Shown here piece after piece: positions 8,843 through 18,188 of a DNA stretch of 54,032 bases (positions are counted from its first letter, which is position 1; each line of letters opens with the position of its first letter). Below the pieces are notes generated by a model. It did no database searches and was not told where the DNA came from. It saw only the letters and a list, made by a program, of their open reading frames with translations. The translations under genes and the position numbers were made by a program. The DNA is from an uncultured Burkholderiales bacterium. GTDB taxonomy: Bacteria; Pseudomonadota; Gammaproteobacteria; Burkholderiales; Burkholderiaceae_C. The DNA lies in contig CAIKNE010000059.1 of the NCBI GenBank assembly GCA_903828695.1, positions 1 to 54,032 on the forward strand. The letters run 5' to 3'.

Positions 8843-9289
8843 TCAATCGATGGTGCGCATGGTGCACATCAACTCAGCCTCAACGGCCAAATCCTCACCC
8901 ACAAATCCCTGCGCTTTGAACTTCATCACTCCAGCTTTCATCCTGAGCACCTCAATGTTGAGCAACAATTGGTCACCCGGCTCTACGGGACGCTTAAAGC
9001 GCACACCATCAATGCCTGCGAAGTAAAAAACATTGTTACTTTGTGAGCTGATATCAAAGCTCTCAAAGGCCAATAACGCTGCAGCTTGCGCCAAGGCCTC
9101 GATCATCAGTACACCAGGCATAACTGGGCGGTGCGGGAAGTGTCCGTTAAAGTAGGGCTCGTTAATGGATACATTCTTTAAGGCCTTGATCGACTTACCC
9201 TTGTCAACTTCGAGCACTCGGTCGACCAATAAAATTGGATAACGATGGGGTAGGAGTTTTAAGATTTTATGAATATCCATGCTGCTCAT
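8843..9289 (-). CDS. fabZ: 3-hydroxyacyl-ACP dehydratase FabZ
   Basis: Hot-dog-fold dehydratase of fatty acid elongation; competes with LpxA/LpxD for hydroxyacyl-ACP, which explains its place here. 148 residues. The signature block [14 protein letters not shown] is followed by [19 protein letters not shown] with the catalytic His (GHFP), and MIEALAQ with the catalytic Glu. ATG at 9289. 124 bp to lpxD and 139 bp to lpxA; both spacers lack recognisable elements. Confidence 0.98.
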   Translation of the reverse strand: MSSMDIHKILKLLPHRYPILLVDRVLEVDKGKSIKALKNVSINEPYFNGHFPHRPVMPGVLMIEALAQAAALLAFESFDISSQSNNVFYFAGIDGVRFKRPVEPGDQLLLNIEVLRMKAGVMKFKAQGFVGEDLAVEAELMCTMRTID

Positions 9290-9413
9290 GATGATGGTCT
9301 TTATGAATGAAGGGGTTTAAAAAAATTCAGATGAAAGGTGATACAGAAAATGAATGTTGATGAAATACTGAGGTACAAGCCAAGCCTTGCTAAAGCACTT
9401 ATTTCTTGCACAC

Positions 9414-10403
9414 TTACTTCTTCTCGCCTGAGCCGTTTTGCATTAAGTTCTTCACCTTCTCCCGAATGGAGGTGAGCTGTCTTAATATGGCCGCATTTTT
9501 CTTCCAAACAGAGTCCGAATCAAAGGGGTAGTAGCCGCCGTACTCACCCGGCTCACGAATGGACCGGGTAATGACTGCTTTGGCTCCGATGTTAACTCGG
9601 TCTGCGATTTCAATATGACCCACAAAACCAGCGCCACCTGCTACGGTGCAGTGAGCTCCAATTTTGGTACTTCCTGAGACACCCACAAATGCAGCCATGG
9701 CCGTATGCTCTCCAATTTGAACGTTATGCCCGATTTGGATGCAATTATCAAGTTTGACCCCGTCCCCAATGACCGTATCTCCAAGCGCCCCTCGGTCAAT
9801 ACAGGTGTTGGATCCAATCTCAACTCGGTTGCCAATGCGCACACCACCGAGTTGCTCAATTTTGACCCACTCACCGCGGTGAGGGGCAAACCCAAACCCG
9901 TCCCCTCCAATCACAACGCCAGGGTGCACGATACACTCAGATCCTAATATGCAGTGATGCCCAATGTTGACACTCGATTTAAGCCAAGTGCCCTCGCCTA
10001 TCACTGCTCCCTCCTCCACCACGCATTGGGGTCCAATTCTTGCACTGGAGTGCACACTGGCTCTCGGGTGCACGAAGGCGGTCGGGTGTATCAGCGGCTC
10101 AGACTCGCTAGAGACTGGGTTTTGCTCACGCCACAACTGTGTGAGTAAGGCAAAGTAGTGATACGGCTTGTCACAAACGATGCACGCCCCTCTTGCGCTA
10201 GCCCTTTGCCGGTGCGCCTCAGCGACAATAATGCAACCCGCACGGGTTGTATCTAGTTGATCGACATACAAGGGGTTACTCAAAAAACTAATATCAACGC
10301 AGCTTGCACTCTCAAGCGGAGCAATTGCCGCAACGCTCATTTGAGCGGATCCCAATAAGGTTCCGCCTAGCTTTTCAACAATAAAACCAAGAGTTAACGC
10401 CAT
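9414..10403 (-). CDS. lpxD: UDP-3-O-acylglucosamine N-acyltransferase LpxD
   Basis: Third step of lipid A synthesis; N-acylates UDP-3-O-acyl-glucosamine with 3-hydroxyacyl-ACP. The N-terminal uridine-binding domain (FIVEKLGGTLLG, SFLSNPLYVDQLDTT) precedes a hexapeptide beta-helix (about 100-290), with the catalytic His in IQIGHNVQIGEH and a C-terminal helix (AAILRQLTSIREKVKNL). I chose the ATG at 10403 (MALTLGF...); the frame also has a TTG three codons upstream at 10412. 157 bp from skp, in a spacer with a 9-bp tandem repeat. Confidence 0.96.
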   Translation of the reverse strand: MALTLGFIVEKLGGTLLGSAQMSVAAIAPLESASCVDISFLSNPLYVDQLDTTRAGCIIVAEAHRQRASARGACIVCDKPYHYFALLTQLWREQNPVSSESEPLIHPTAFVHPRASVHSSARIGPQCVVEEGAVIGEGTWLKSSVNIGHHCILGSECIVHPGVVIGGDGFGFAPHRGEWVKIEQLGGVRIGNRVEIGSNTCIDRGALGDTVIGDGVKLDNCIQIGHNVQIGEHTAMAAFVGVSGSTKIGAHCTVAGGAGFVGHIEIADRVNIGAKAVITRSIREPGEYGGYYPFDSDSVWKKNAAILRQLTSIREKVKNLMQNGSGEKK

Positions 10404-10432
10404 CCAGTCCAAACCATTTGCAGGAGTTGCGG

Positions 10433-10458
10433 AAATTGCAAAATTTGCAAAATTTGCA
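10433..10458. repeat. 9-bp tandem repeat in the skp-lpxD spacer
   Basis: AAATTTGCA occurs twice in tandem (10441-10449, 10450-10458), preceded by a degenerate AAATTGCA (10433-10440). It lies about 30 bp upstream of lpxD. The minus-strand reading is TGCAAATTT, repeated. Confidence 0.85.
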
Positions 10459-10560
10459 ATAGTTTAATGACACGGGTCACAAGCCCTTTGTAAAAGCAAG
10501 GCCTGAGATCCCACCTGGGTTGTTGCAATCCTAAAGATCGAAGAACAACCGCGTCAAGCA

Positions 10561-11100
10561 TTACTTGGCGTTCGAGCCGCCAGATGTTGCCGGTGTTTGA
10601 GCATTGATCGCTTTGATTACTTTCTCAGTGATGTCGTGCTTGGGGTTTATGTAGACCGCTTCTTGTAAGATGAGGTCATACTTCTCAGCCTCAGCCACTT
10701 GGCGCACTACTTTGTTGGCCCGCTCCAAAACGAGTTGGAACTCCTCGTTCTTACGTGCATTCAAATCCTCTTGAAACTCGCGTCTCTTTCTTTGGAACTC
10801 TCGGTCTTGGTCCCCTATTTGACGCTGACGGGTGACTCTTTGTGACTCAGACATGGTGGGCGCGTCACGCTCAAACTTTTCTGAACCAGTTTTGAGCGAA
10901 TTACCCAGCTCAACCAAGTCTTTCTCTCTTTTTGAGAATTCTTGTTGAAGCTTGGCCTGCGCAGCGATAGCGGAATTGGCTTCGCGGAAAATCCGCTCCG
11001 TATTCACATACCCTATACGAAATTCATCCGCTAGAGCAACCCCCGTTGCAGCAACGGTAAGGAGCGCGATCAATAAGCGTTTTGTGTTTAGCATTTTCAT
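10561..11100 (-). CDS. skp: Periplasmic chaperone Skp (OmpH family)
   Basis: Trimeric periplasmic chaperone that carries unfolded outer-membrane proteins to BamA. 179 residues from the ATG at 11100. The signal peptide (LNTKRLLIALLTVAATGVALA) is followed by the conserved RIGYVNTERIFRE and a long charged coiled coil (about 40-140: KREKDLVELGNSLKTGSEKF, QRKRREFQEDLNARKNEEF) forming the tentacles, then YDLILQEAVYINPKHDIT. The start overlaps the bamA stop (TGATG), a coupling expected for genes of one assembly pathway. Confidence 0.95.
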   Translation of the reverse strand: MKMLNTKRLLIALLTVAATGVALADEFRIGYVNTERIFREANSAIAAQAKLQQEFSKREKDLVELGNSLKTGSEKFERDAPTMSESQRVTRQRQIGDQDREFQRKRREFQEDLNARKNEEFQLVLERANKVVRQVAEAEKYDLILQEAVYINPKHDITEKVIKAINAQTPATSGGSNAK

Positions 11101-13403
11101 CAAAAAGAAGTCCCGATTTGAAATTGTATCTTCTGCATTCTATCTCCAGGCATGAACCTCTCCGGATTGGCTACTGCAAAGCGCAGCGGGCCCATGGGGG
11201 AGATCCAACTCAGCCCAACCCCAACGGATGAGCGCAGCTTTCCAAAGTCCATCCTCTCCGTTTCCCCGTACACATTACCCATATCGTAAAAGGCGTATAA
11301 ACGAAGAGATTTATCGTTACCCGCTCCAGGCATAGGCGCCAAAATCTCCGTATTGAGCGTGAACTTCTTGGGCCCGCCCACACTCAGTCCTGTGGTGTCC
11401 CTTGGCCCAAGCGTTCCGGCCGTAAATCCTCTGACAGAGCCCAGACCTCCGGAGGTGTAGTTTTTGAACACGGGGAAGGGCCTGCCCTCTATCCCCTGCC
11501 CCATGTCTAATTCCGAATTAAAAGCAAAGGTAAACTGTTTGGTGATCGGAATATATTGTTGAAATTGCCCCCCAGAACGGGTGTAGCGAGTATCCCCTAG
11601 GTCACCGACCTCACCGTTCAACCTAATGAAATAGCCAGAATTGGGGGTCAAAAGACTATCCCTGTTGTCCCGGGCCCAGCCAACCGTCATCGGAACCGAG
11701 ACCGTCGTGTACCCAAAACGCTCAGCAAAATCCAAATAAGAGGCCGGAATGTTACTACCCGGCTTGATTTGAGTTTGTTCGGCCGCAGTTCCAACATAAA
11801 CCGTATCCAACTCTGCAAAAGGTACTCCGTAGCGAATGCCAACGCCGTCAGTGACCAAACGGTAATTACCGCCTTGATCAACGTAGGGGATGCTAGAGCG
11901 GTGATAGTAATTCAAACTGCGAGACACACCGTCATCTGTTACGTAAGGATCGGTTGTATTGATTTGGAAAATCTGGTTGTACTTACTGGTACTAATTTGT
12001 GTACCCACAAAGTTACCCGTTCCAAAAACGTTATCTTGTTGGATACCAAAAGTTAAAAACACTTTTTCAGCCGATGAATAACCAGCACCTAACTGCAAAC
12101 TACCAGTAGGCTTTTCGGTCAAAGTTACCGATAGATCAACTTGATCAGGCACACCGGGAATCTCTTTTGTATCAACCTCAACTTCCTTAAAGAACCCTAG
12201 TCTTTTAAGCCTGTCTTTGGAGATTTTGATGCGATAACCATCGTACCAAGCTGACTCCATCTGCCTGAACTCACGCCGCACAATCTCGTCCCTTGTCTTG
12301 GCGTTACCGGAGATATTGATTTTCCTAACATACACACGCCTAGACGGATCGCCCTGCAACACAATTACAACCCGGTTTGTCGCGCGGTCAATCTCAGGTC
12401 TTGGTTCAACGCGTGCGAATGCAAAACCAAAATTACCGTAAAAGTCCGTAAAGGCTTTGATGGTTTGAGTCACTTGGTTAATGTTGTAGGGCTCACCCGG
12501 CTTCACCGCTATAAGCGCTTTAAACTCGTCATCACGCCCCAAAAAATATCCTTCAAGCCTAACGCCTGAGACTACAAAGCGCTCGCCCTCGGTGACGTTC
12601 AGCGTGATGGTGATTTTTTGTTTGTTGGGTGAAATCGCTACCTGGGTGGAGTTAACTTTAAACTCCAAAAAACCTCTGGACTGATAGTACGACTTGAGCA
12701 CTTCAATATCAGCGTTGAGTTTTGCTTGGGAATAACGATCGGACTTGGTATACCAACTGAGCCAAGTTGGGGTGCTTAGGTCAAGCTGCCCCAGCAAAGT
12801 GGACTCGGAAAACGTCTGCGCCCCAACGATTCGCATTTCTTTAATTTTGGCAACGTCACCTTCAGTCACACTGAAGGTCAAATTAACCCTGTTACGCTCA
12901 ATGGGTGTGATCGTCGTGATGACTTCAGCTCCGTATAAGCTTTTGTTGATGTATTGACGCTTGAGTTCTTGCTCTGCTTTATCGGCCAAGGACTTGTCAA
13001 AGGGGCGTCCCTCAGCCAAACCAATCTCACGCAGTGCTTTACGAAGCGCGTCTTTATCAAATTCTTTTGCACCCACAAAGTCCAGGTTGGCGATGATGGG
13101 ACGCTCTTCGATAGCAATAATAACGATGTTGGTTTTGATATCAATGCGCAGATCTTTAAATAGACCCAAGCCAAAGAGACTTCGAATGGCCTGTGTTCCC
13201 TTTTCTTCAGTGTAAGTGTCCCCCACTCTAAAGGGAATCGTGGCAAACACGGTACCTGGCTCAACGCGTTGCAAGCCCTCTACACGGATATCCTCGATTT
13301 TAAAAGGATCCAACGCCCAGGCCTGCTGAAAAAGGCCGCAGACGAATAAAGCAAAGACTAGAAATGTCTTTAAGAACAAAAACGAAAAGGAATTTGATTT
13401 CAT
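11100..13403 (-). CDS. bamA: Outer membrane protein assembly factor BamA
   Basis: Essential Omp85 insertase of the BAM complex. 767 residues, normal length. Signal peptide at 1-30 (FLVFALFVCGLFQQAWA), five POTRA domains (about 33-425; POTRA1 begins FKIEDIRVEGLQRVEPGTVF) and a C-terminal 16-strand barrel ending KIQFQIGTSF. The conserved lid-lock motif VRGF is in GGLGSVRGFTAGTLGP. Placed between rseP and skp as in other proteobacteria. The C-terminal Phe matches beta-barrel export signals. Nothing unusual seen. Confidence 0.98.
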   Translation of the reverse strand: MKSNSFSFLFLKTFLVFALFVCGLFQQAWALDPFKIEDIRVEGLQRVEPGTVFATIPFRVGDTYTEEKGTQAIRSLFGLGLFKDLRIDIKTNIVIIAIEERPIIANLDFVGAKEFDKDALRKALREIGLAEGRPFDKSLADKAEQELKRQYINKSLYGAEVITTITPIERNRVNLTFSVTEGDVAKIKEMRIVGAQTFSESTLLGQLDLSTPTWLSWYTKSDRYSQAKLNADIEVLKSYYQSRGFLEFKVNSTQVAISPNKQKITITLNVTEGERFVVSGVRLEGYFLGRDDEFKALIAVKPGEPYNINQVTQTIKAFTDFYGNFGFAFARVEPRPEIDRATNRVVIVLQGDPSRRVYVRKINISGNAKTRDEIVRREFRQMESAWYDGYRIKISKDRLKRLGFFKEVEVDTKEIPGVPDQVDLSVTLTEKPTGSLQLGAGYSSAEKVFLTFGIQQDNVFGTGNFVGTQISTSKYNQIFQINTTDPYVTDDGVSRSLNYYHRSSIPYVDQGGNYRLVTDGVGIRYGVPFAELDTVYVGTAAEQTQIKPGSNIPASYLDFAERFGYTTVSVPMTVGWARDNRDSLLTPNSGYFIRLNGEVGDLGDTRYTRSGGQFQQYIPITKQFTFAFNSELDMGQGIEGRPFPVFKNYTSGGLGSVRGFTAGTLGPRDTTGLSVGGPKKFTLNTEILAPMPGAGNDKSLRLYAFYDMGNVYGETERMDFGKLRSSVGVGLSWISPMGPLRFAVANPERFMPGDRMQKIQFQIGTSF

Positions 13404-13509
13404 GAAAATGATTTAGCAGGTCGCGTTTTTAAAGTTGATGTTCAAAAAAATTTCAGTCAAAGGCAATCCATAACTATTTCAATTTAAATGAATAACTTGC
13501 CCAAAAGTG

Positions 13510-15162
13510 TTATCCAATTAAACGCAGCACATCGTTAAACATTGCTGCACACATCATTAGAAGCACAACCCCAAGTCCAAAGCGCATGAGTCGTGAGCTC
13601 CAAGCCTCTGAGGGAGCGCTTCCAGTGAACAATTCCCAAAGATAATACATCAATTGGCCACCATCTAATACCGGGATAGGAAGAAGATTTAAAACGCCAA
13701 CGCTGACACTCACAAATGCCACAAAACTCACAAAACTAGCCCACCCGCCTTGCGCTGTCTTTCCCGCATACTCCGCCAAGGTCAAAGGACCACTGAGCTC
13801 ATGCCAGGAGAGCTGTCCAAGCACCATGCTTTTGAATGACACCAAGGATGTCATAGCTTGATCCAGAGTTAATCGACTTGCGAAGACAAGTCCATCCCAA
13901 AATCCTAGCCTTTTGAAGACCAGCTCCTGCGAGCCTCCTATTATGGCATCCACTCGGCCAATGGATTTACCGTCCTCCTGTACGGTCCGGGGCTTAAGCT
14001 CTAAGTTGACGAGAGTCTCCTTACTCGCTGATTTCCTCTTAATTTGCCAGTTTAAAACAGCGCTTTGACCTGTTTGTGACTGCAGCTGGCTTGCAGCAGC
14101 GCTTTTGTGAATGATTTGAACTAATTCCTGGGCATCTGCAACGCTTTGACCGTTGATTTTTAAAATCTCATCACCGGCCAAAACACCTGCCTTTTGGGCT
14201 ACCCCCCCTTCAAGAACTGAACTCACTACAGGGGCTCGCCTAGGACCCGTCAGACCAAGCTCCTTTAGGGCCTGTACCCGCTCTTGGGGCGCACTTTGAA
14301 AGTGCTCACTAACCCTCCACCGACTCAAATCAATTGTGAGGGTCTGCGTCGGGGACATATTCATAATGTCCTCCAAGCTTGAGGTTTTGTCTAAGCCGTC
14401 TGCGAGCTCGTCCTGCTGGGTATCGGCATTGAATGTCTCACCCCTTTTAATGGCTATCTCAACCATTTGGGGGAGTAGAACGGGCGAATTTGTGGCGCCC
14501 AGCTCCTGCGCACTGGGCTGTTCGCTTTGGAAATACGCTTTAGCGTTAATGAGCGAATTGATGAACTCTCTAAAAGTTGCCGTGCTCTGGTACTGCGTAT
14601 CCAGTCCTAAGGCCTTCACCCCCAGTATCCGGTCCCCACTTCGCAAATCGGCTTGTTCGGCGAAGGATCCTGGAAGGGGGTGCCCCAAAACGGCGGAGGG
14701 TTGCAACTGCCCAACCCACTGTACACAGGCATAAAGCAAAACGGCTAACAACAAGTTAGCCAATGGGCCAGCAGCAACCACCGCGGCACGGGCTTTCAGC
14801 GACTTTTGATTGAATGCAAATCGAAGTTGGTCCTGCCCGACGCTCCCCTCGCGCTCATCCAGCATTTGAACGTACCCACCCAAAGGGATGGCAGAGATCA
14901 GAAACACAGTCTTCGAGGGGTCAGCAACTGGGAGTGGCGTGGAGTGGGTCAGCTCGTTGAAAGCCGTGTCCTGCACAGGATTGTCCTTGCCAGCTCTAAC
15001 CCTTTGAAGGGGATGCATTTGCCAAGCGATGAGGGGTCGACCAAATCCAACGGAGAACTTCAACACCCTTACCCCGCAAAGCACAGCTACCTTGTAATGA
15101 CCGTATTCGTGAACGACTACGATCACGCTGAGCATGATCAAAAAAGATAGGATAGTGAGCAT
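13510..15162 (-). CDS. rseP: RIP metalloprotease RseP (site-2 protease)
   Basis: Inner-membrane zinc protease that cleaves anti-sigma factors such as RseA in the envelope stress response. Zinc site HEYGH (about residues 18-22) in the first TM helix; second metal-ligand motif LNLLPIPVLDGGQLMYY near residue 500; two PDZ-like regions (AVLGHPLPGSFAEQADLRSG and APVVSSVLEGGVAQKAGVLA). At 550 residues it is about 100 longer than the E. coli protein. Extra sequence is inserted before IPLGGYVQMLDEREG (about 52-85) and inside the PDZ region (about 215-270, polar and Gln/Asp-rich). Lies between dxr and bamA in the standard order. Confidence 0.96.
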   Translation of the reverse strand: MLTILSFLIMLSVIVVVHEYGHYKVAVLCGVRVLKFSVGFGRPLIAWQMHPLQRVRAGKDNPVQDTAFNELTHSTPLPVADPSKTVFLISAIPLGGYVQMLDEREGSVGQDQLRFAFNQKSLKARAAVVAAGPLANLLLAVLLYACVQWVGQLQPSAVLGHPLPGSFAEQADLRSGDRILGVKALGLDTQYQSTATFREFINSLINAKAYFQSEQPSAQELGATNSPVLLPQMVEIAIKRGETFNADTQQDELADGLDKTSSLEDIMNMSPTQTLTIDLSRWRVSEHFQSAPQERVQALKELGLTGPRRAPVVSSVLEGGVAQKAGVLAGDEILKINGQSVADAQELVQIIHKSAAASQLQSQTGQSAVLNWQIKRKSASKETLVNLELKPRTVQEDGKSIGRVDAIIGGSQELVFKRLGFWDGLVFASRLTLDQAMTSLVSFKSMVLGQLSWHELSGPLTLAEYAGKTAQGGWASFVSFVAFVSVSVGVLNLLPIPVLDGGQLMYYLWELFTGSAPSEAWSSRLMRFGLGVVLLMMCAAMFNDVLRLIG

Positions 15163-15208
15163 TTATTTTAATTAGTAAAACGCTTGCAACAATTTAAACT
15201 GTAAAACT

Positions 15209-16450
15209 TCAATCAAAAGCGCTGATAACTTGCTCTGCACTCAGGCGAGCGCGTGAATCGAGTTCCAATAAATCCTCTAGAGAATGTGGGGCCGTGGGCT
15301 CATACAAATCAAGCGTTCGTAGGTTCACTTCATGTATTTGAGTAAATCCAATTTTGCCCCCCAAAAAAGCTTGAACAGCAACCTCATTGGCTGCGTTCAG
15401 CACACCTGTCATCCCTGGTCTAGCCCCTAACACTTGCCAAGCCAAGAGCAGCCCCGGAAAACGCGCACGGTGCTCGTTCGAGTCAAAGTCCTCAAAGGTC
15501 ATGGCTGGAACGTTTTGAAATTGGAGGGTTTGCGCGCCGGACTCGATACGATTGGGCCAACCCAACCCGTAGGCAATTGGAACCCTCATATCTGGAGTGC
15601 CCAACTGCGCAACAACAGAAGTATCTTTGTACTCGACCATCGAATGCACAATGCTTTGAGGGTGAATGACAACTTCTATTTTGTTGGGCTCTAAACCAAA
15701 CAAATAGTGAGCCTCTATGACCTCCAAACATTTGTTCATCATTGTTGCAGAGTCAACCGATATCTTTTGTCCCATCACCCAGTTAGGGTGGCGACACGCC
15801 TCCTGAGGCGAGACCAGATGCAAGGTCTTTGGGTCCCGATTCTTAAACGGCCCTCCCGAGGCTGTCAGAATAATTTTCTCAACAGCTGAACTCCAAGTTC
15901 TTTCGTCTTCTGGTAGTGACTGAAAAATTGCAGAATGTTCGCTGTCGATTGGAAGTAACTTAGCCCCACCCGTTCGAACCTGGGTTAAAAAGAGTTCTCC
16001 TCCGACCACCAAGGCCTCTTTATTGGCAAGCAACAAACGTTTACCCGCGCGCGCAGCGGCTAAACAAGAGGACAAACCTGCAGCGCCCACAATCGCTGCC
16101 ATAACGGTATCAACACTGGGGTGGGCCGCTAAATCATCTAAAGCCTTCGAACCCGTTAGAACCTGAGTCTTAAGTCCGCTCGGCTTGAGTAGCTGCTGGA
16201 GCTTTTTGGCGGCATCTTCTTGCACCATGAGCGCATAGGCGGGCTTAAAACGCACGCACTGCTCATACATCAACTCTACTTTGCTCGAACCCGTTAAAGC
16301 GAACACATTGAATAGTTCGGGATGGCGAGCAACCACATCCAGCGTACTCGTACCAATTGAGCCAGTGGAGCCCAGTATGGTGAGTGTTTGGACTTTAGGG
16401 CTAGAGGAGTCGCTTGACTCACCTTTAAAACTCTGGGATTGAGCGATCAA
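15209..16450 (-). CDS. dxr: 1-deoxy-D-xylulose 5-phosphate reductoisomerase
   Basis: Second step of the MEP isoprenoid pathway, NADPH-dependent. Motifs: NADPH-binding ILGSTGSIGTSTLDVVARH, ANKEALVVGGELF, LPIDSEHSAIFQSL, ASGGPF and WVMGQKISVDSATMMNKCLE. No ATG precedes the conserved N-terminus. I place the start at TTG 16450, which has GGAG 5 nt upstream and overlaps the cdsA stop (TTGA); a TTG at 16462 is the alternative. About 20 extra Ser/Gln-rich residues precede the Rossmann fold. Total about 413 residues, slightly longer than E. coli Dxr. Confidence 0.96.
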   Translation of the reverse strand: MIAQSQSFKGESSDSSSPKVQTLTILGSTGSIGTSTLDVVARHPELFNVFALTGSSKVELMYEQCVRFKPAYALMVQEDAAKKLQQLLKPSGLKTQVLTGSKALDDLAAHPSVDTVMAAIVGAAGLSSCLAAARAGKRLLLANKEALVVGGELFLTQVRTGGAKLLPIDSEHSAIFQSLPEDERTWSSAVEKIILTASGGPFKNRDPKTLHLVSPQEACRHPNWVMGQKISVDSATMMNKCLEVIEAHYLFGLEPNKIEVVIHPQSIVHSMVEYKDTSVVAQLGTPDMRVPIAYGLGWPNRIESGAQTLQFQNVPAMTFEDFDSNEHRARFPGLLLAWQVLGARPGMTGVLNAANEVAVQAFLGGKIGFTQIHEVNLRTLDLYEPTAPHSLEDLLELDSRARLSAEQVISAFD

Positions 16451-17331
16451 ATCAAACTCCAAAACATCGCGATCGGGAGTGCTGGTAGGAGTGCATCTAT
16501 GCGGTCCAAAACACCGCCGTGCCCCGGCAAAAGTCGACTACTGTCTTTAGCCCCAACGCTTCGTTTGACCAAGGACTCGATCAAGTCACCCACAACGCTC
16601 ATAGCGGACATAAAGACAAGCGCACAAACTTGAATCACAAGTCCCTTACTCGCCAAGAGTGAGAAAAAACTAGCTCCCTGTTGAAAGGTTTCCAAGGGAA
16701 TGGGTTGAGCTGACCCAAAGCCGGAGGCAGCACCCAAGCGCTGCCCATCAACCCAGATCCAAACGGTGGAGAGTATAAAAACAGCCAATACGCCGCCCCA
16801 AACACCCTCCCAACTCTTACCGGGACTGATGCTGGGGGCTAGTTTTCTGCGTCCAAACGCCCGACCAAAGAAATACGCTCCTATATCCGCAGCCCACACC
16901 AAAGCAAGAACGGATAACAAGAAGTTAAAACTCATCGCTTTGGCCTGATTCATAGCAAGCCAAGTGGCACAAAGTGCCCAAACGCCCCCGAGCAATCTAA
17001 TCGGTTGGTAAATATGGAGCCAACCCTGAGGACCAACTCGCAACAGCGCAGCACTCATCAAAACCCACGCAGCGCTGCAAAAGAGCCAAAAATAATAATT
17101 AGAGAAACTCACCACCTGCGCGTACCAAAGCCCAGCACAGATGAGAGCACAAAACACACCCAAACAACTTGCCAGTGAGAAGCTTAAAGCGTTCAAACGC
17201 CCCCACTCCCAAGCTCCCAAACTGCAAAGTATCAAAGACAAAAGCGCTAGAGCAATGGGGTCAGAGGCCATCAGTGCTGGTACTAATACAATTAAAAGAA
17301 CAATTGCAGTGATGACTCGTTGTTTAAGCAT
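16447..17331 (-). CDS. cdsA: Phosphatidate cytidylyltransferase CdsA
   Basis: Integral membrane enzyme making CDP-diacylglycerol from phosphatidate and CTP. 294 residues with about eight hydrophobic helices. The family signature is at the C-terminus (SVVGDLIESLVKRSVGAKDS, then LPGHGGVLDRIDALLPALP), containing the metal/CTP-binding Asp residues. It overlaps dxr by 4 nt. Upstream, only 107 bp separates it from frr; uppS, normally between them in betaproteobacteria, is absent. Confidence 0.96.
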   Translation of the reverse strand: MLKQRVITAIVLLIVLVPALMASDPIALALLSLILCSLGAWEWGRLNALSFSLASCLGVFCALICAGLWYAQVVSFSNYYFWLFCSAAWVLMSAALLRVGPQGWLHIYQPIRLLGGVWALCATWLAMNQAKAMSFNFLLSVLALVWAADIGAYFFGRAFGRRKLAPSISPGKSWEGVWGGVLAVFILSTVWIWVDGQRLGAASGFGSAQPIPLETFQQGASFFSLLASKGLVIQVCALVFMSAMSVVGDLIESLVKRSVGAKDSSRLLPGHGGVLDRIDALLPALPIAMFWSLI

Positions 17332-17438
17332 TAGATAGCGTTAGAGAAAATTGGGGTTTTTTAGGTTTGAATTCAATCCGGTATCTAGTGAGACATATCT
17401 GGGGTTTTGAGTGAATTCCAACCCCTTCAAACCTATTA

Positions 17439-17999
17439 TCAAACCGCCATTAACTCTTGTTCTTTGGCAACCACCATTTTGTCAACCTCAGCAATGTTTT
17501 TATCCGTGATCTTTTGAGTATCAGCTTCAGCGCGTTTTTGATCGTCCTCAGAGGCCAATTTATCCTTCACCAACTTCTTGACCATCTCATTGGCATCGCG
17601 ACGTAGGTTGCGAATCGCGATCTTCGCATTCTCACCCTCAGTTTTAACGATCTTGGTCATCTCTTTACGACGCTCCTCGGACATTGCTGGCAAGGGAACT
17701 CTAATTAAATCACCCATTGCTGAGGGATTCAATCCCAGATCACTCTCACGAATAGCTTTTTCAATTTTGGGGCCCATCCCTTTCTCCCAAGGCTGTACAG
17801 AAAGCGTTCTTGAATCCAGCACGGACACGTTAGCCACTTGGGTCAGTGGTGTCATGTTGTCGTAGTAATCAACCATCACTGAGTCAAGCAAGCTAGACGT
17901 TGCACGCCCAGTGCGAACCTTTGCCAAGTTTTGACGAAATGCCTCTATGGATTGAGCCATCTTGGTCTCAGTCGTGTTTTTGATATCTGCAATAGTCAT
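17439..17999 (-). CDS. frr: Ribosome recycling factor
   Basis: Splits post-termination ribosomes with EF-G. 186 residues from the ATG at 17999 ([20 protein letters not shown]), matching the usual 185-186. The open frame extends 33 codons further upstream, but the ATG at 17999 has GAGGAGA at ideal spacing and fits the family start. Motifs: [40 protein letters not shown], then [17 protein letters not shown] strong hairpin directly abuts the Shine-Dalgarno. Follows pyrH by about 190 bp. Confidence 0.97.
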   Translation of the reverse strand: MTIADIKNTTETKMAQSIEAFRQNLAKVRTGRATSSLLDSVMVDYYDNMTPLTQVANVSVLDSRTLSVQPWEKGMGPKIEKAIRESDLGLNPSAMGDLIRVPLPAMSEERRKEMTKIVKTEGENAKIAIRNLRRDANEMVKKLVKDKLASEDDQKRAEADTQKITDKNIAEVDKMVVAKEQELMAV

Positions 18000-18011
18000 A
18001 TGAATCTCCTC

Positions 18012-18037
18012 ATCAGGGGGGCAGCGTCCCCACTGAT
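18012..18037 (-). promoter_or_regulatory. Hairpin abutting the frr ribosome binding site
   Basis: On the minus strand ATCAG-T-GGGG (18037-18028) pairs with CCCC-(C)-CTGAT (18021-18012), loop about ACGCTG. The stem ends immediately before GAGGAG (18011-18006), the frr Shine-Dalgarno. No T tract follows, so a translational or RNA-stability role is more likely than termination. Confidence 0.45.
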
Positions 18038-18127
18038 CTCTAATAAAGTTGCATTTGAATGGAGGAACCCAAAGCAGTTTGGCCTGAGTAACCTCCAACT
18101 GGACAGGACTGTATTATCGCTCGATTA

Positions 18128-18149
18128 GACGCATCCTATGGAGTGCGTC
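18128..18149 (-). other. Stem-loop in the pyrH-frr spacer
   Basis: GACGCATCC (18128-18136) pairs with GGA plus TGCGTC (18140-18149) around TAT, with one bulged G. It sits about 40 nt after the pyrH stop. No T tract follows on either strand; it may be an mRNA-processing or stability structure. Confidence 0.4.
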
Positions 18150-18188
18150 GGCTGGAGTTTTGGCAATGATCTGACGCAACGGCAAAGC

